Source of the DNA: Desulfuromonadales bacterium
Lineage (GTDB): Bacteria; Desulfobacterota; Desulfuromonadia; Geobacterales; Pseudopelobacteraceae
Length of the DNA stretch: 64,000 bases
Assembly (NCBI GenBank): GCA_016650295.1
Contig: JAENWA010000098.1
Location: 62,001-126,000 of the forward strand
Reading direction: 5' to 3'
Under the pieces are notes generated by a model. That model ran no database searches, was not told the DNA's origin, and saw only the letters and a program-made list of their open reading frames with translations. Made by a program: the position numbers and the translations under genes. Below are positions 53,672 through 62,834 of the stretch, piece by piece (the first letter of the stretch is position 1; each line of letters begins with the position of its first letter).

Positions 53672-54790
53672 TCATGAAATTGTCTTTTCGAAAATGCGGT
53701 ATTTTTTGTAGAGCTTGCCGCCCATGAGTTCACATCCGCGCTGCATCAGGACATTGTCCTCAAGGATCCACGACATCTCCGCCCGCTCGTAGCCTTTTTT
53801 CATTGCTGCCTTGAATGCTTCGAGATAGAGCAGGCCTTCAATGCCCTTTCTCCGGTATTCCTCTTTCACCCCCATGGTCAGGATGCGGATGTCGCTGATC
53901 TTACGGGAATACCACATGAATTTCGCGATCTCCAGCGGACCGAGTCTGCCGTTGATCTTCCCCAGAACCTGGTTGTAATCAGGAACAGCTACGAAGAAGG
54001 CTGCCGGCTTCCCGTGCACCTCGGCCATGATCATCAGTTCCGGCACGATAAGAGGCTTGAGCTTTTTCGCCATGACCCCGGTCTCTGCGTCGGTCATGGG
54101 CACAAAGCCCCAGTTGCGGCTCCAGGCGGAGTTGTAGATGACCTTTACCGCTTCCACCTCTCGCTGAAACTGATTCATGACCGCCGGACGCACGGTGAGC
54201 CCTGGGATGCGCGCCTTAACGGCCGCCGCGAGCTTTTCGAGCCTTCCTCCCGCCGCCACGTCCCTGATGACCACTATGTAGGCGTAGAGGTCCTTGGCCT
54301 TGGCCAGGCAGCAGCGCTCCATGTAGTCGAGGTAGTATGCCGGCGTGTAAGTCATCATGATCATGGGCGGAGAATCGAAGCCTTCGAGAAGAAAACCGCA
54401 CTCGTCGTTCGTGGACAGGTTCATGGGACCCCGCATGATCCCGAGACCGCGCTCTTTGAGCCATCTCGCTGCCGTGTCCAGAAGTTCCCGGGCGACTTCG
54501 CAATCGGGAAGGCATTCGAAGAAACCGAAAAATCCGGCCTGTTCATTGTGAAATTTGATGTGGTTGTGATCGATGATTGCCGCGATCCTGCCTACCGTTA
54601 CTCCGTTCTTGCGCGCAAGGAAACAGGCGGCTTCGGCGTGTTGAAAAAAAGGGTTTTTCTCTTTGCTGAGGAGGAATTTTACTTCGCTCTTGAGCGACGG
54701 CACCCAGTTGGGGTTCCCCTGGTACACTTTCCAGGGGAATCGGATGAATTCATTCATGCCGGACGCATCAAGGACCTCTTCGATATTCAC
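53672..54790 (-). CDS. GNAT-like N-acyltransferase, YghO/bacterial ceramide synthase type (paralogue B)
   Basis: 372 residues, the same family as 51414-52535: RFPWKVYQGNPNWVPSLKSE, FHNEQAGFFGFFEC, MRGPMNLSTNDECGFLLEGF, and a GNAT C-terminus (ILTMGVKEEYRRKGIEGLLY, MSWILEDNVLM). It starts 20 bp after the alpha-oxoamine synthase gene in the reductase-synthase-acyltransferase operon. That placement, and not sequence alone, makes it the better candidate for N-acylating the product of the alpha-oxoamine synthase; the other paralogue may act on a different chain or position. Confidence 0.8.
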   Translation of the reverse strand: MNIEEVLDASGMNEFIRFPWKVYQGNPNWVPSLKSEVKFLLSKEKNPFFQHAEAACFLARKNGVTVGRIAAIIDHNHIKFHNEQAGFFGFFECLPDCEVARELLDTAARWLKERGLGIMRGPMNLSTNDECGFLLEGFDSPPMIMMTYTPAYYLDYMERCCLAKAKDLYAYIVVIRDVAAGGRLEKLAAAVKARIPGLTVRPAVMNQFQREVEAVKVIYNSAWSRNWGFVPMTDAETGVMAKKLKPLIVPELMIMAEVHGKPAAFFVAVPDYNQVLGKINGRLGPLEIAKFMWYSRKISDIRILTMGVKEEYRRKGIEGLLYLEAFKAAMKKGYERAEMSWILEDNVLMQRGCELMGGKLYKKYRIFEKTIS

Positions 54791-54810
54791 GATCTCCCCT
54801 TGATTGACTA

Positions 54811-56064
54811 TCAGATCACACCGAGCTTCTTACCGGCCTTCTCGATAACGCCGAGCACACGGTCGAGCATTTCGTCGGTATGGGTTGCCATGTAACTGGT
54901 GCGGATGAGGCATCTGCCGGGCGTTGTGGCCGGTGGGACCACGGAATTCACGAACACCCCTTCGTCGTACAAGGTCTTCCACATCTGGAACGTCCGCTCC
55001 ATCTCACCGATGACGAGCGGGATGATGGGCGTTTCGGCAACGCCCGTGTCGAAGCCCATCTGTTTGAAGGCCTTCATCATCTTGTTGGTATTGTGCCACA
55101 GCCGCTCTCTGCGCTCCGGTTCCCCGTCGATGATGTCAAGGGCGGCAATGACCGCCGCCACCGATGCCGGCGGCGGGCTTGCGGAGAATATGAGCTGACG
55201 GGAGGTGTGCTTCATGTAGTGGATTACTTCTTCGCTCGCCGCGACGAAACCGCCGATGGACGCCAGTGATTTACTGTAGGTGCCCATGATGATGTCGACT
55301 TCCTGCTCCAGCCCGAAATGCTCCACCGTGCCGCGTCCGGTCTTGCCGAGCACCCCGATGCCATGAGCATCGTCCACCATGATCCGCGCCCCGTACTTCT
55401 TGCAGACCTTGACGATCTCGGGCAGCGGCGCGATATCCCCTTCCATGCTGTACACGCCGTCCACGACTACAAGTTTGCCGCGGTTCCCGCTTGCCTTGAG
55501 GATGTATTCGAGGCTTCCCATATCGTTGTGCTTGAACTTTTTTACCTCGGCATAGGATAGCCTGCACGCATCGATAATGCTGGCGTGGTCGAGCTTGTCG
55601 ATTACGACCACATCGTGCTTGCCGGCCAGGGACGTTATGATTCCGAGGTTGGTTTGATAGCCCGTGGAAAACGTGAGCACCGCTTCCTTGCGAAAGAACG
55701 AGGCAAGCTTCTCCTCGAGTTTTACATGAATGTCGAGGGTTCCGTTGAGGAAGCGGGTACCCGCGCAGCCGCTGCCGTACTTCTTCACGGCCTCGATGGC
55801 CGCTTCCTTCACCTTCGGATGGTTGGTTAGCCCGAGATAGTTGTTAGAACCGAGCATGATCATCTTCCTGCCTTCGACGATCACCTCGGGGCTCTGCTCC
55901 GATTCCACGACGTGAAAATAGGGATACAGCCCGGCGGCCATAACCTCTTTCGCGGTCGTGAACATCCGGCATTTTTCGAAAAAGTCCGTCGTACCTGTCT
56001 CAAGTACCTTCAGCGGAGCCGATTCCTCCACTACAGCCATCTGTTTTTTCTGTACCACTGCCAT
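54811..56064 (-). CDS. Alpha-oxoamine synthase resembling serine palmitoyltransferase
   Basis: A 417-residue PLP enzyme of the KAPA synthase/KBL/SPT family, which condenses an acyl thioester with an amino acid. Motifs: [23 protein letters not shown], the PLP-stacking His in [38 protein letters not shown] and the PLP-binding Lys265 in GTYSKSLAS. Gene context (NAD-dependent reductase upstream, GNAT-like acyltransferase downstream, PAP2, megasynthase) favours serine palmitoyltransferase over biotin or threonine metabolism. The start overlaps the reductase gene by 34 bp; a Met at 56040 is the alternative. The acyl donor might be an ACP of the megasynthase or an acyl-CoA/ACP of primary metabolism. 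Confidence 0.88.
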   Translation of the reverse strand: MAVVQKKQMAVVEESAPLKVLETGTTDFFEKCRMFTTAKEVMAAGLYPYFHVVESEQSPEVIVEGRKMIMLGSNNYLGLTNHPKVKEAAIEAVKKYGSGCAGTRFLNGTLDIHVKLEEKLASFFRKEAVLTFSTGYQTNLGIITSLAGKHDVVVIDKLDHASIIDACRLSYAEVKKFKHNDMGSLEYILKASGNRGKLVVVDGVYSMEGDIAPLPEIVKVCKKYGARIMVDDAHGIGVLGKTGRGTVEHFGLEQEVDIIMGTYSKSLASIGGFVAASEEVIHYMKHTSRQLIFSASPPPASVAAVIAALDIIDGEPERRERLWHNTNKMMKAFKQMGFDTGVAETPIIPLVIGEMERTFQMWKTLYDEGVFVNSVVPPATTPGRCLIRTSYMATHTDEMLDRVLGVIEKAGKKLGVI

Positions 56065-57032
56065 GTAAGTTCCAGTCCTTTCTGGAGGGGGTACTCCGCC
56101 CGGAAGCAGAGGTCATTCTCAATCTTTTCCACGTCGCACAGCCAATATCGCTGAGCGGCTTCCCGCACCTTCTGCCTGTTTGCAAGCGCAGGCTTTTTGG
56201 TGAACAGGCTGCCTATTTCGGATGCCAGGCCGACCAGGTAGGCCGCCCCGTAAGGGATTTTGATCGCGCGAGCCTTCACACCGCCAGTGGAGAGCAGCAA
56301 GGCCTTGAATTCCGACCACGAGTAGGACCTGTTCTCGGCAACAAAATATACGCTGCCGCTCTCCGTCTTGTGCCCGGCTGAGAGAAGAAGCGCCGTTGTC
56401 AGGTCTTCGACGTAGCACAGGTTGAAATACCGGTCTCCTCCGGTCATCTCCAGTGTCAGGCCGCGACTGGCCCAGCGGAACATTTCATACACATCCGTAT
56501 CTCTCGGTCCGTAGACGCTCGTCGGACGGAGAATCACGACAGGAAAACGGTCTTTGTAACCGCGCACTTCGTCTTCGGCAAGCAGCTTGCTCCTGCCGTA
56601 ATCAGACACAGGATGTGAAGTGTTGCTGTCATCGACCGGGCGTCTGTCCGGGCTCGGGCCCGCCGCAGCCTGGCTGGACACCAGTATGAATTTCTCAATG
56701 CCGGGATTATTATATCGTGCGCATGCTTCCAGAAGATTCTTCGTGCCGAGGTGGTTCACACTGTAATAGTCGCGGGCATGCAGTGCCTTGGTAAGTCCGG
56801 CGCAATGGAATACGAGCGAGACGCCTTGCACAGCGGCTGCCAGCGATTCAGGCTCCGTGCAGTCTCCCTGTATGAGTCGCACCTCCAGGCCCTCAAGCCA
56901 GCGCAGATGCCGGAGGTCTCTCACCAGGCAGGTTACGTCATAACCGTTTCGGAGAAGTCGTTCGACAAGATGACTTCCTACAAAACCGGTTCCGCCCGTG
57001 ACAAGTACTCGTCGTGACACCGCCTGCGCCAT
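56031..57032 (-). CDS. NAD-dependent epimerase/dehydratase-family reductase (CerR-like)
   Basis: A 333-residue extended short-chain dehydrogenase: nucleotide-binding [13 protein letters not shown] (11-23), CAGLTKAL, catalytic Ser in VSSQAAAG and YGRSK, and [12 protein letters not shown]. The Caulobacter ceramide reductase belongs to this superfamily and is encoded beside serine palmitoyltransferase, so a 3-keto-lipid reductase is the likely role; a 3-beta-hydroxysteroid-dehydrogenase-like activity is the alternative. First gene of a three-gene operon, overlapping the PLP enzyme gene by 34 bp. Confidence 0.85.
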   Translation of the reverse strand: MAQAVSRRVLVTGGTGFVGSHLVERLLRNGYDVTCLVRDLRHLRWLEGLEVRLIQGDCTEPESLAAAVQGVSLVFHCAGLTKALHARDYYSVNHLGTKNLLEACARYNNPGIEKFILVSSQAAAGPSPDRRPVDDSNTSHPVSDYGRSKLLAEDEVRGYKDRFPVVILRPTSVYGPRDTDVYEMFRWASRGLTLEMTGGDRYFNLCYVEDLTTALLLSAGHKTESGSVYFVAENRSYSWSEFKALLLSTGGVKARAIKIPYGAAYLVGLASEIGSLFTKKPALANRQKVREAAQRYWLCDVEKIENDLCFRAEYPLQKGLELTWQWYRKNRWL

Positions 57033-57119
57033 CTACTTCTCCCCGTGCAAAGCCTGTGCGCGAATCTAGCCCGACAATCCGGGCAATGTCAAGACGTGTC
57101 CGACGTTACATAACTAAAT

Positions 57120-57311
57120 TCAAATTAAATGTAGTGCAAATTGGTCAATAAGGAAGCCGAGGGAGCACATGGAAATCATGAATGCAGCTTTCCTCTTCCC
57201 AGGAATACGATACTGAGCCGGTTCGTTGACCGCTTTACGTTCTGCTCTGAATAAGGCTTCAAACTTGTAATCTTCAACTTGGACGCCGGGCAGCCAACGA
57301 GAAGCGATCAT
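57120..57311 (-). CDS. Small hypothetical protein
   Basis: A 63-codon frame starting ATG 6 bp after the stop of the serine-hydrolase gene (MIASRWLPGVQVEDYKFEAL), Lys/Arg/Ala-rich with a hydrophobic C-terminus. No family recognised and only a weak ribosome-binding site. It may be a fragment. The rest of 57033-57317 shows nothing recognisable. Confidence 0.25.
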   Translation of the reverse strand: MIASRWLPGVQVEDYKFEALFRAERKAVNEPAQYRIPGKRKAAFMISMCSLGFLIDQFALHLI

Positions 57312-57317
57312 TCCGGT

Positions 57318-59114
57318 TTAGTCGTGTTTCTTTCTGAGCAGATACCCGGAAAACTGCAGCAGATCATCGCCTCCGACGGAAACCACGCGGATGGTTTCTC
57401 CCATGCCGCGCCCCAGCCCGAGGATCAGCGCCTCTGTGTTGTTGAGAGGATTGAGGGCAACGCTCATTTTGCTCTTGGAAAAGAGCGGCAGTTCATACTC
57501 CATGACAAGCAGGCCCGCATCGTAGCGCAAATGTATCCCCTTAACCAGCAGATAATCGTCCCCGGCATTGATGATCTCGTACTCCCCCTGACGCTTCAGC
57601 CATGCCTCAGGAAGCTGAGTGTCGGCGATCCGTTCACCGAACAGCAATTCCTGGCCGTCCAGACGAGACGTGACTATGTCGCGGCCCGCAATAGTGGTGC
57701 GGCCGATACCGACACGGTCCAGCTCGCCAAGACTGATCGGGATCAGTCCCAGCAGCTTGTACTGCAGACCAAGCAGTCCATCGGCGCGCGGAACGAAGCT
57801 CAGAGTCTTATTCATGATTTTGGCTTGCAGCTGGTCTGTTTTTTTGTTGAGAGTGACCACCCCAACGTCCGTGGCGTAGCGCCCGGCATAGACCTGTAAT
57901 TCAGCCCGGGTCGTCGTGCCGGCACCCGTTCCCGCTGTTTCCCGTTCGGGCTGTCTGATGCCACTTTTGGCTTCAAGCGCGGCTTTCAGAGCTTCCGTCG
58001 CCAGCTTGAGGACCGCATCAGTGCCGGTTGCCGAATTTGACAGGACAACCACACCCAGTTTTTGTTCGGGCAGCACGATCAGCATGCTGCGGTGATAGAG
58101 GGTTATTCCGGAGTGATGGGCAATCGGGCCGGCATTTCTGATATCTATATCACCCTGCCCGCCGAGCATCCAGCCAAGACCGATACGAAACGACAGATCC
58201 AGCGCAACGGTTTCATTCTGGGGGCGCAGCATTTCAGCCAGGGTTTCGGTTTTGATAATCTGCCGCTCTCCGGCTCTGCCGCCGGCAAGAATCATCTGCA
58301 TGAAGCGGGAGAGATCCAGCACGGTTGAATTCAAACCACCGGCGGGGATGTCACGCAGAGGGGTATCTTCGGCTTCTTCGCCGTTTCTGTAAGCCTTGGA
58401 TGCAGCCGGTGAGTGGTCGGGTGCCTGGGAGAAGGACGAGTCGGCCATTCCCAGCGGTCGCAACAGCGCTGTCGTCATGTGGGAAACATACCCGCGGCCG
58501 ACAACCTTTTCCAGGGCGTGTCCCAGGACCGACACCCCGAGGTCGGAGTAGGAGTTGACGAAGTCAGGTGGATAGGCAACGTGTCCCTCCCGAAGCAGGT
58601 TCACTACGTTGGTGAACGGTTCCGGATTTTTGGACCACGCCCCCTTCAGCAGATCGGAGGGTATCCCGGAATGGTGGGTCATGATGTTGCGCTGCGTGAT
58701 CGGGCCGGCGTCAGGGAAGCGGCTTTTGATTGAAAACTCGGGGAGATAGTTCTGCAGCGGCTTGTCGATGTCCAGCAATCCCTGCTCCGCCAGCTGCATG
58801 ATCGCGGTTGCCGTAAAGAGTTTGGAGATGGAACCGGCCCGATAGACTGTCTCTGCTGTTGCCGGAACATTGCCGGCCTTGTCCGCAAAGCCGAAGCCTG
58901 CGGCCCAGACCACCTGCCGGTCATCCACCAGGGCGATACTCAGGCCGGTGATCCCATGCTTGTTCATCTCGCTGCGTGCCAGCCAGGAAATATAATCCGT
59001 GGTATAGGTGTAATCCCCCCTCGGTAGGTTTTCCGGCCGTTTCGGCATGGTAGAGCAGCCGGTCAGCACGCATACCATCAGCACCATTCCCAACCATACC
59101 TTCAGCAACATCAC
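57318..59114 (-). CDS. Serine hydrolase lipoprotein, beta-lactamase class C/PBP4* family
   Basis: A 598-residue lipoprotein: lipobox VLTGC (Cys20), then a class C beta-lactamase/esterase-like domain (about 45-375) with S95-x-x-K98 (GSISKLF), the NIMTHHSGIPSD motif, Tyr in NSYSDLG, and a late HHSGIT in place of KTG. Residues about 400-598 are a beta-rich extension found in esterase-like members. It probably acts in the periplasm on peptidoglycan-derived peptides, esters or lipids. It runs toward the lipid cluster but is separated from it by about 285 bp. Confidence 0.88.
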   Translation of the reverse strand: MMLLKVWLGMVLMVCVLTGCSTMPKRPENLPRGDYTYTTDYISWLARSEMNKHGITGLSIALVDDRQVVWAAGFGFADKAGNVPATAETVYRAGSISKLFTATAIMQLAEQGLLDIDKPLQNYLPEFSIKSRFPDAGPITQRNIMTHHSGIPSDLLKGAWSKNPEPFTNVVNLLREGHVAYPPDFVNSYSDLGVSVLGHALEKVVGRGYVSHMTTALLRPLGMADSSFSQAPDHSPAASKAYRNGEEAEDTPLRDIPAGGLNSTVLDLSRFMQMILAGGRAGERQIIKTETLAEMLRPQNETVALDLSFRIGLGWMLGGQGDIDIRNAGPIAHHSGITLYHRSMLIVLPEQKLGVVVLSNSATGTDAVLKLATEALKAALEAKSGIRQPERETAGTGAGTTTRAELQVYAGRYATDVGVVTLNKKTDQLQAKIMNKTLSFVPRADGLLGLQYKLLGLIPISLGELDRVGIGRTTIAGRDIVTSRLDGQELLFGERIADTQLPEAWLKRQGEYEIINAGDDYLLVKGIHLRYDAGLLVMEYELPLFSKSKMSVALNPLNNTEALILGLGRGMGETIRVVSVGGDDLLQFSGYLLRKKHD

Positions 59115-59414
59115 TATTCGCTCCCCTTTGTATTATCTGTCGTCGATTACGTTACTGCTGCGGCCCCAAACTAATTACACCTCAGTGCGCCTAAGCCGGA
59201 GTCACTCCCCCAGAGTGATCTGGATCGTGCCATGGATTTTCTACGCCTCCAAGCGCATTATCGGTCCTGCTGGCTTTACTGTAGCGTTTCCTCAGCAGCG
59301 TTTGGAATCAGCTGGGTTGTATAATACCACATTTTGGTTAGTTACGCTTACTTGAAGGTCGTCAGAATATATTCCGCTATTGCCTTTGTTTCTTTGTTGG
59401 AAATGGTTTTCTCA
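59115..59414. other. Intergenic region, no gene recognised
   Basis: 300 bp upstream of the serine hydrolase. It presumably holds that gene's promoter on the minus strand, though no strong -35/-10 pair stands out. Nothing coding is recognised. Confidence 0.4.
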
Positions 59415-59663
59415 AGCGAGATAGGCGCACGGAAGAAGGACAAACAACACGTATTTTTTGTCAGCGATAACGGAGTCGGCGTAGAACCGCTTTACCAAGA
59501 AAAAATCTTCGGCCTGTTTAACAAAATCGATGCCGAAAGTGATGGATCCGGCATAGGTCTGGCGCTGGTGAAACGGGTCATCGAGGTTCATGGCGGACGG
59601 GTCTGGGTCGAGTCGGAAGGAGTTGGCAGGGGAAGCACCTTCTGCATTAGCATGCCGGTATGA
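59415..59663 (+). pseudogene. C-terminal fragment of a sensor histidine kinase
   Basis: About 82 codons with the end of a HATPase domain: FFVSDNGVGVEPLYQEKIFG (G1 and F boxes), then GSGIGLALVKRVIEVHGG (G2) and VESEGVGRGSTFCISMPV. The N-box, H-box and all sensor domains are missing; upstream sequence in the same frame is unrelated. A deletion remnant that should not be functional. Confidence 0.75.
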
Positions 59664-59945
59664 GTCAATATTGACCCCAAAGCGGCCCGTCATATATGGC
59701 AGTTTTGTAAAACATGACGGATTTCGCCGGAAACGTTATCTTCGCCCATCACGTTCTCATCCAAAATAGTCGAACAATCGATCCCTTGCACTCGCTGTCT
59801 CCGCAGACTTTCTCTGGCACATTAGTTGCGATGTATATCTCTAGCAGAAGTTAGTACGTATTGTGCTACGTATTGTGCTTATTTAGATATTTGATAAATA
59901 CACTTTTTAATTCCGGAGTGAGAGTCCCGTGGACAAGGTAATAAA
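59664..59945 (+). other. Leader region of the FAD oxidoreductase gene
   Basis: AT-rich toward its end. It contains a 12-bp tandem duplication at 59855-59878 and, before the ATG, CCGGAGTGAG as a loose ribosome-binding region. No gene recognised. Confidence 0.4.
59855..59878. repeat. 12-bp tandem duplication
   Basis: TACGTATTGTGC occurs twice in direct succession, about 70 bp before the FAD oxidoreductase gene. It could be an operator-like repeat or a scar at the edge of the foreign DNA. Confidence 0.8.
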
Positions 59946-61589
59946 ATGAAATCTATAATCATTTTTGGAGCTGGCATAGCTGGATTAACTGTTGCCCAAG
60001 AATTATCTCTATTAGGATATAATGTCTCAGTGTATGAAGCTACCGATCAGCCGGGTGGATTTTTTAGAAGTTCACGTATTAGTAAAGACAATATGCCTTC
60101 TGAGTATTCTTGGCATGGCATGGGCCCTTGGTACCATAATGCTTTTGATTTAATGCAACACATTCCATTTAGTGAAAAAGGAAGCATCTATGACTTAGCT
60201 CTCTCTCGCCCAGTTGATTTTGGTATTTTCCCTGATACCGACAAAGCACATTTTTATGATAACGGACTAAAAAGTATTCCTAAGATGTTTAGAATGAACA
60301 AACTGGAGTTTGTTAGTTGGTCTTACTTAATGCTTAAAACATGGACTTCCAACAATAGAAGTAAAATTAAATATGCCAAACTTAATGCAGCTCAAGCATG
60401 GAAACCATTGCTTAAAGATAAAAGCTATAAAACCTGGCGTTCATGTTTTGGCCCATGGATTGGCTCCGATTGGTCAAAAGTTTCATTACACACTACCGGT
60501 GATTTTTTTCGAAAACAACTAACCACAAAAGCCAATCATCACCATAAAGCGGATCAAGATGGTCCCGCATGGACGCAAGGAACCGGAGGCGGCTGGCTTT
60601 TATTTAAAGGTCCTAGCAGTGAATACTGGTTTGATCCTTGGGTTAAGTTTCTTGAAGAAAGTGGCGTTAGATTCTATTGGGGAAAAGCTTTAACAAAATT
60701 AGATTTTGATGGAACTACTATTATCTCCGCTTTTTGTGGCGATGAAAAAATTCAAGGTGACATGTATATTCTTGCTATTAATCCTTTTATTACGGCTGAT
60801 ATATTAAGTCAAACGCCTGCGCTTGAGAGTAAAGACGAATTGAAATTATTTAAACCACTCACCCAAGATGGCCCTCATACTCAGGTTTCTTTTAGAGTAG
60901 CATTTTCAGATGAAATAAAGTTTCCTAGAAAGAGGACTGCCGTAGTAATAAGTGATTCAGAATTTAATTTAACCCTATTTGCAGAAGAACAAGTTTGGGA
61001 CAAGGGAGTGGATTTAGGCCAAAACATCAAATCTCTTTGGACGGGAACATCCTGTATTAGCAGTGTTCCAGGCAGGATTTACCAAAAGCCGGTACATAAT
61101 TGTACGAAGGAAGAATTTATCGAAGAAGTTAAGGCTCAGATTTTGAGTTGTGGCGCGCTTAATGAATTAATTAAAGAAGCTAATGATGGAAAAGGTATAG
61201 CAGAATTTATAATTATTAAAATTGAAGTTTGGCATGAGTGGAATTTTTCCAGTGAAGGAATTAAATCTCTTCAACCGAAATGGGTCAATACAACTAATAA
61301 TCAAGAATATTTACCAGCCCAAAAAACACCGGTTTCAAATTTATTTTTAGCAGGTGCCCATACTAACACTCAAGCTCAGGTATGGAGCATTGAAGGCGCC
61401 GTTGAAAGTGGCAGAAGAGCCGCACATATGATTGACGAACGAGTAAATGTTTTAGACCAATATCGGCCCTTCTGGATTAAAAGTTTATCCAAAATGGATG
61501 ACATTTTATATTCAATCAAAGCGCCACAAATTATCGATTCTATTTTTTTGTCTTTATTTATATTAACTCTTTGGCATTTGTTGGACTAA
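59946..61589 (+). CDS. FAD-dependent amine-oxidase/phytoene-desaturase-like oxidoreductase
   Basis: A 547-residue flavoprotein: dinucleotide-binding IIFGAGIAGLTVAQELSLLG (4-23) and YEATDQPGGFFRSS, a C-terminal FAD motif NLFLAGAHTNTQAQVWSIEG, then a hydrophobic tail (SIFLSLFILTLWHLL) that probably anchors it to the membrane. Relatives desaturate or oxidise isoprenoids and amines; the substrate here is unknown. The gene is clearly more AT-rich than both neighbours, uses AAA/ATT-type codons freely, and lies between decayed gene fragments, so it looks horizontally acquired. Confidence 0.8.
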   Translation: MKSIIIFGAGIAGLTVAQELSLLGYNVSVYEATDQPGGFFRSSRISKDNMPSEYSWHGMGPWYHNAFDLMQHIPFSEKGSIYDLALSRPVDFGIFPDTDKAHFYDNGLKSIPKMFRMNKLEFVSWSYLMLKTWTSNNRSKIKYAKLNAAQAWKPLLKDKSYKTWRSCFGPWIGSDWSKVSLHTTGDFFRKQLTTKANHHHKADQDGPAWTQGTGGGWLLFKGPSSEYWFDPWVKFLEESGVRFYWGKALTKLDFDGTTIISAFCGDEKIQGDMYILAINPFITADILSQTPALESKDELKLFKPLTQDGPHTQVSFRVAFSDEIKFPRKRTAVVISDSEFNLTLFAEEQVWDKGVDLGQNIKSLWTGTSCISSVPGRIYQKPVHNCTKEEFIEEVKAQILSCGALNELIKEANDGKGIAEFIIIKIEVWHEWNFSSEGIKSLQPKWVNTTNNQEYLPAQKTPVSNLFLAGAHTNTQAQVWSIEGAVESGRRAAHMIDERVNVLDQYRPFWIKSLSKMDDILYSIKAPQIIDSIFLSLFILTLWHLLD

Positions 61590-61627
61590 TTGCTCGAACT
61601 CGAAATTATGAAACACGGAGGATCGCC

Positions 61628-61861
61628 ATGAGTGATGAAACAAAGAACAGGAAAATGGGGGCGATCCCTCACGAAGGAGGAGTCACGTTCCGCGTATGGA
61701 CACCCCACGCGTAGCGAGTTTCCGTCATCGGATCGTTCAACGGATGGGCTAGCGACAAACATCCGCTGCAAGCCGAGGAGAACGGCTACTGGAGAGACAT
61801 ACACCGCCGTATTTCCATTAAATCGGAGGAGAACCCTGTTTATCCTTATTTTGTCCGCCAT
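61628..61861 (+). pseudogene. N-terminal fragment of a GH13 branching-enzyme/amylase-type gene
   Basis: Starting MSDETKNRKMGAIPHEGGVT then FRVWTPHA, the frame meets TAG at 61712-61714 and then continues in frame as RVSVIGSFNGWASDKHPLQA and NGYW, the CBM48 domain of branching enzymes and related GH13 proteins. The catalytic domain is absent. So both an amber codon and a truncation are present. The 3' part merges into the end of the convergent CDF gene. Confidence 0.7.
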
Positions 61862-62757
61862 GTTTCAACTTCGATAAAAATGCGTTGAACCTGTGGGTAG
61901 GCTCGTTTAATCGCCCTATCCAATCCAGCCACGGTTGCCTCAACGCCTGTCGCCAGGATCGGATCTACAAAATCGACGCTGATATTCACGAGAATAAAGT
62001 CAGGCCCCATGTGTATGGTCAATACTTCATTGACATGTTTGATTTCGTTACTTGAACAGGCAATTTCCCGTATCCCCTGGACGACCTCATTATTGGCGCT
62101 CTCTCCGATCAACAGACCTTTTGTCTCTGATGCAAGCAAAATGGCGGTTCCAGCCAGTATCAACCCAATGATGACCGATGCTGATGCGTCATAGACAGTG
62201 CTGCCGGTAATATGGCTGAGAAGGATTCCAATTAATGCGACGAAAAGGCCGATGATTGCGGCGGAATCCTCTAACAGCACGATAAAAATGGAAGGATCTT
62301 TACTTCTACGTACAGCCTGGATATAGCCCCAGGTGCCTTTTGATCTGTCAAATGCCTTCAGAGCAAAATACCAGCTGATCCCCTCGAAAATCAAGGCCAG
62401 TCCGATAACGCTGTAGTTAACCCAGGAGTGCCTGACCGGCACCGGCGAAATGAGTTGATCAATACCCTTGTATAATGAAAGACCAGCTCCGCCGGCAAAA
62501 AGTAAGATGGCGACAACAAAGCTCCAGAAGTAAATCTCCTTGCCATGACCGAAAGAAAATTCCTTATCGGCAGGCATTTTTGCCCGCCGCAATCCGTACA
62601 GCAGAAGAATCTCGTTACCTGTATCGGCTGCTGAGTGGATAGCTTCCGACAGCATGGCTGAGCTTCCGGTCATGAAGGCAGCAAGGACCTTGGTCATTGC
62701 AATCAAGCTATTCCCGACCAGAGCAATATAAATAACCTTTCGTGATGAAGTCAGCAT
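61846..62757 (-). CDS. Cation diffusion facilitator family transporter
   Basis: A 303-residue inner-membrane protein with five to six helices and a cytoplasmic C-terminal domain. Helix 2 has the metal-site pattern SEAIHSAADTGNEILLL (His and Asp ligands) and the helix 5 region has LLEDSAAIIGLFVALIG (Asp ligand); SFGHGKEIYFWS is the usual loop after helix 2. CDF proteins exchange divalent metals (zinc, iron, manganese) for protons, usually as efflux. It lies 77 bp after the Nramp-related gene on the same strand, so the two may be co-expressed. Confidence 0.9.
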   Translation of the reverse strand: MLTSSRKVIYIALVGNSLIAMTKVLAAFMTGSSAMLSEAIHSAADTGNEILLLYGLRRAKMPADKEFSFGHGKEIYFWSFVVAILLFAGGAGLSLYKGIDQLISPVPVRHSWVNYSVIGLALIFEGISWYFALKAFDRSKGTWGYIQAVRRSKDPSIFIVLLEDSAAIIGLFVALIGILLSHITGSTVYDASASVIIGLILAGTAILLASETKGLLIGESANNEVVQGIREIACSSNEIKHVNEVLTIHMGPDFILVNISVDFVDPILATGVEATVAGLDRAIKRAYPQVQRIFIEVETWRTK

Positions 62758-62834
62758 GTGTCAGGCCGCTCCAATCAGAACATCATGTCCAAATCCTGAT
62801 TGTTCCTCTACGTCAGATTTCATCGACTTTTCGC

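Noticed and set aside
59334-59414. N-terminal extension of the histidine-kinase fragment
   Set aside because: The sequence before about 59415 has no kinase similarity, so it is junction DNA read in frame.
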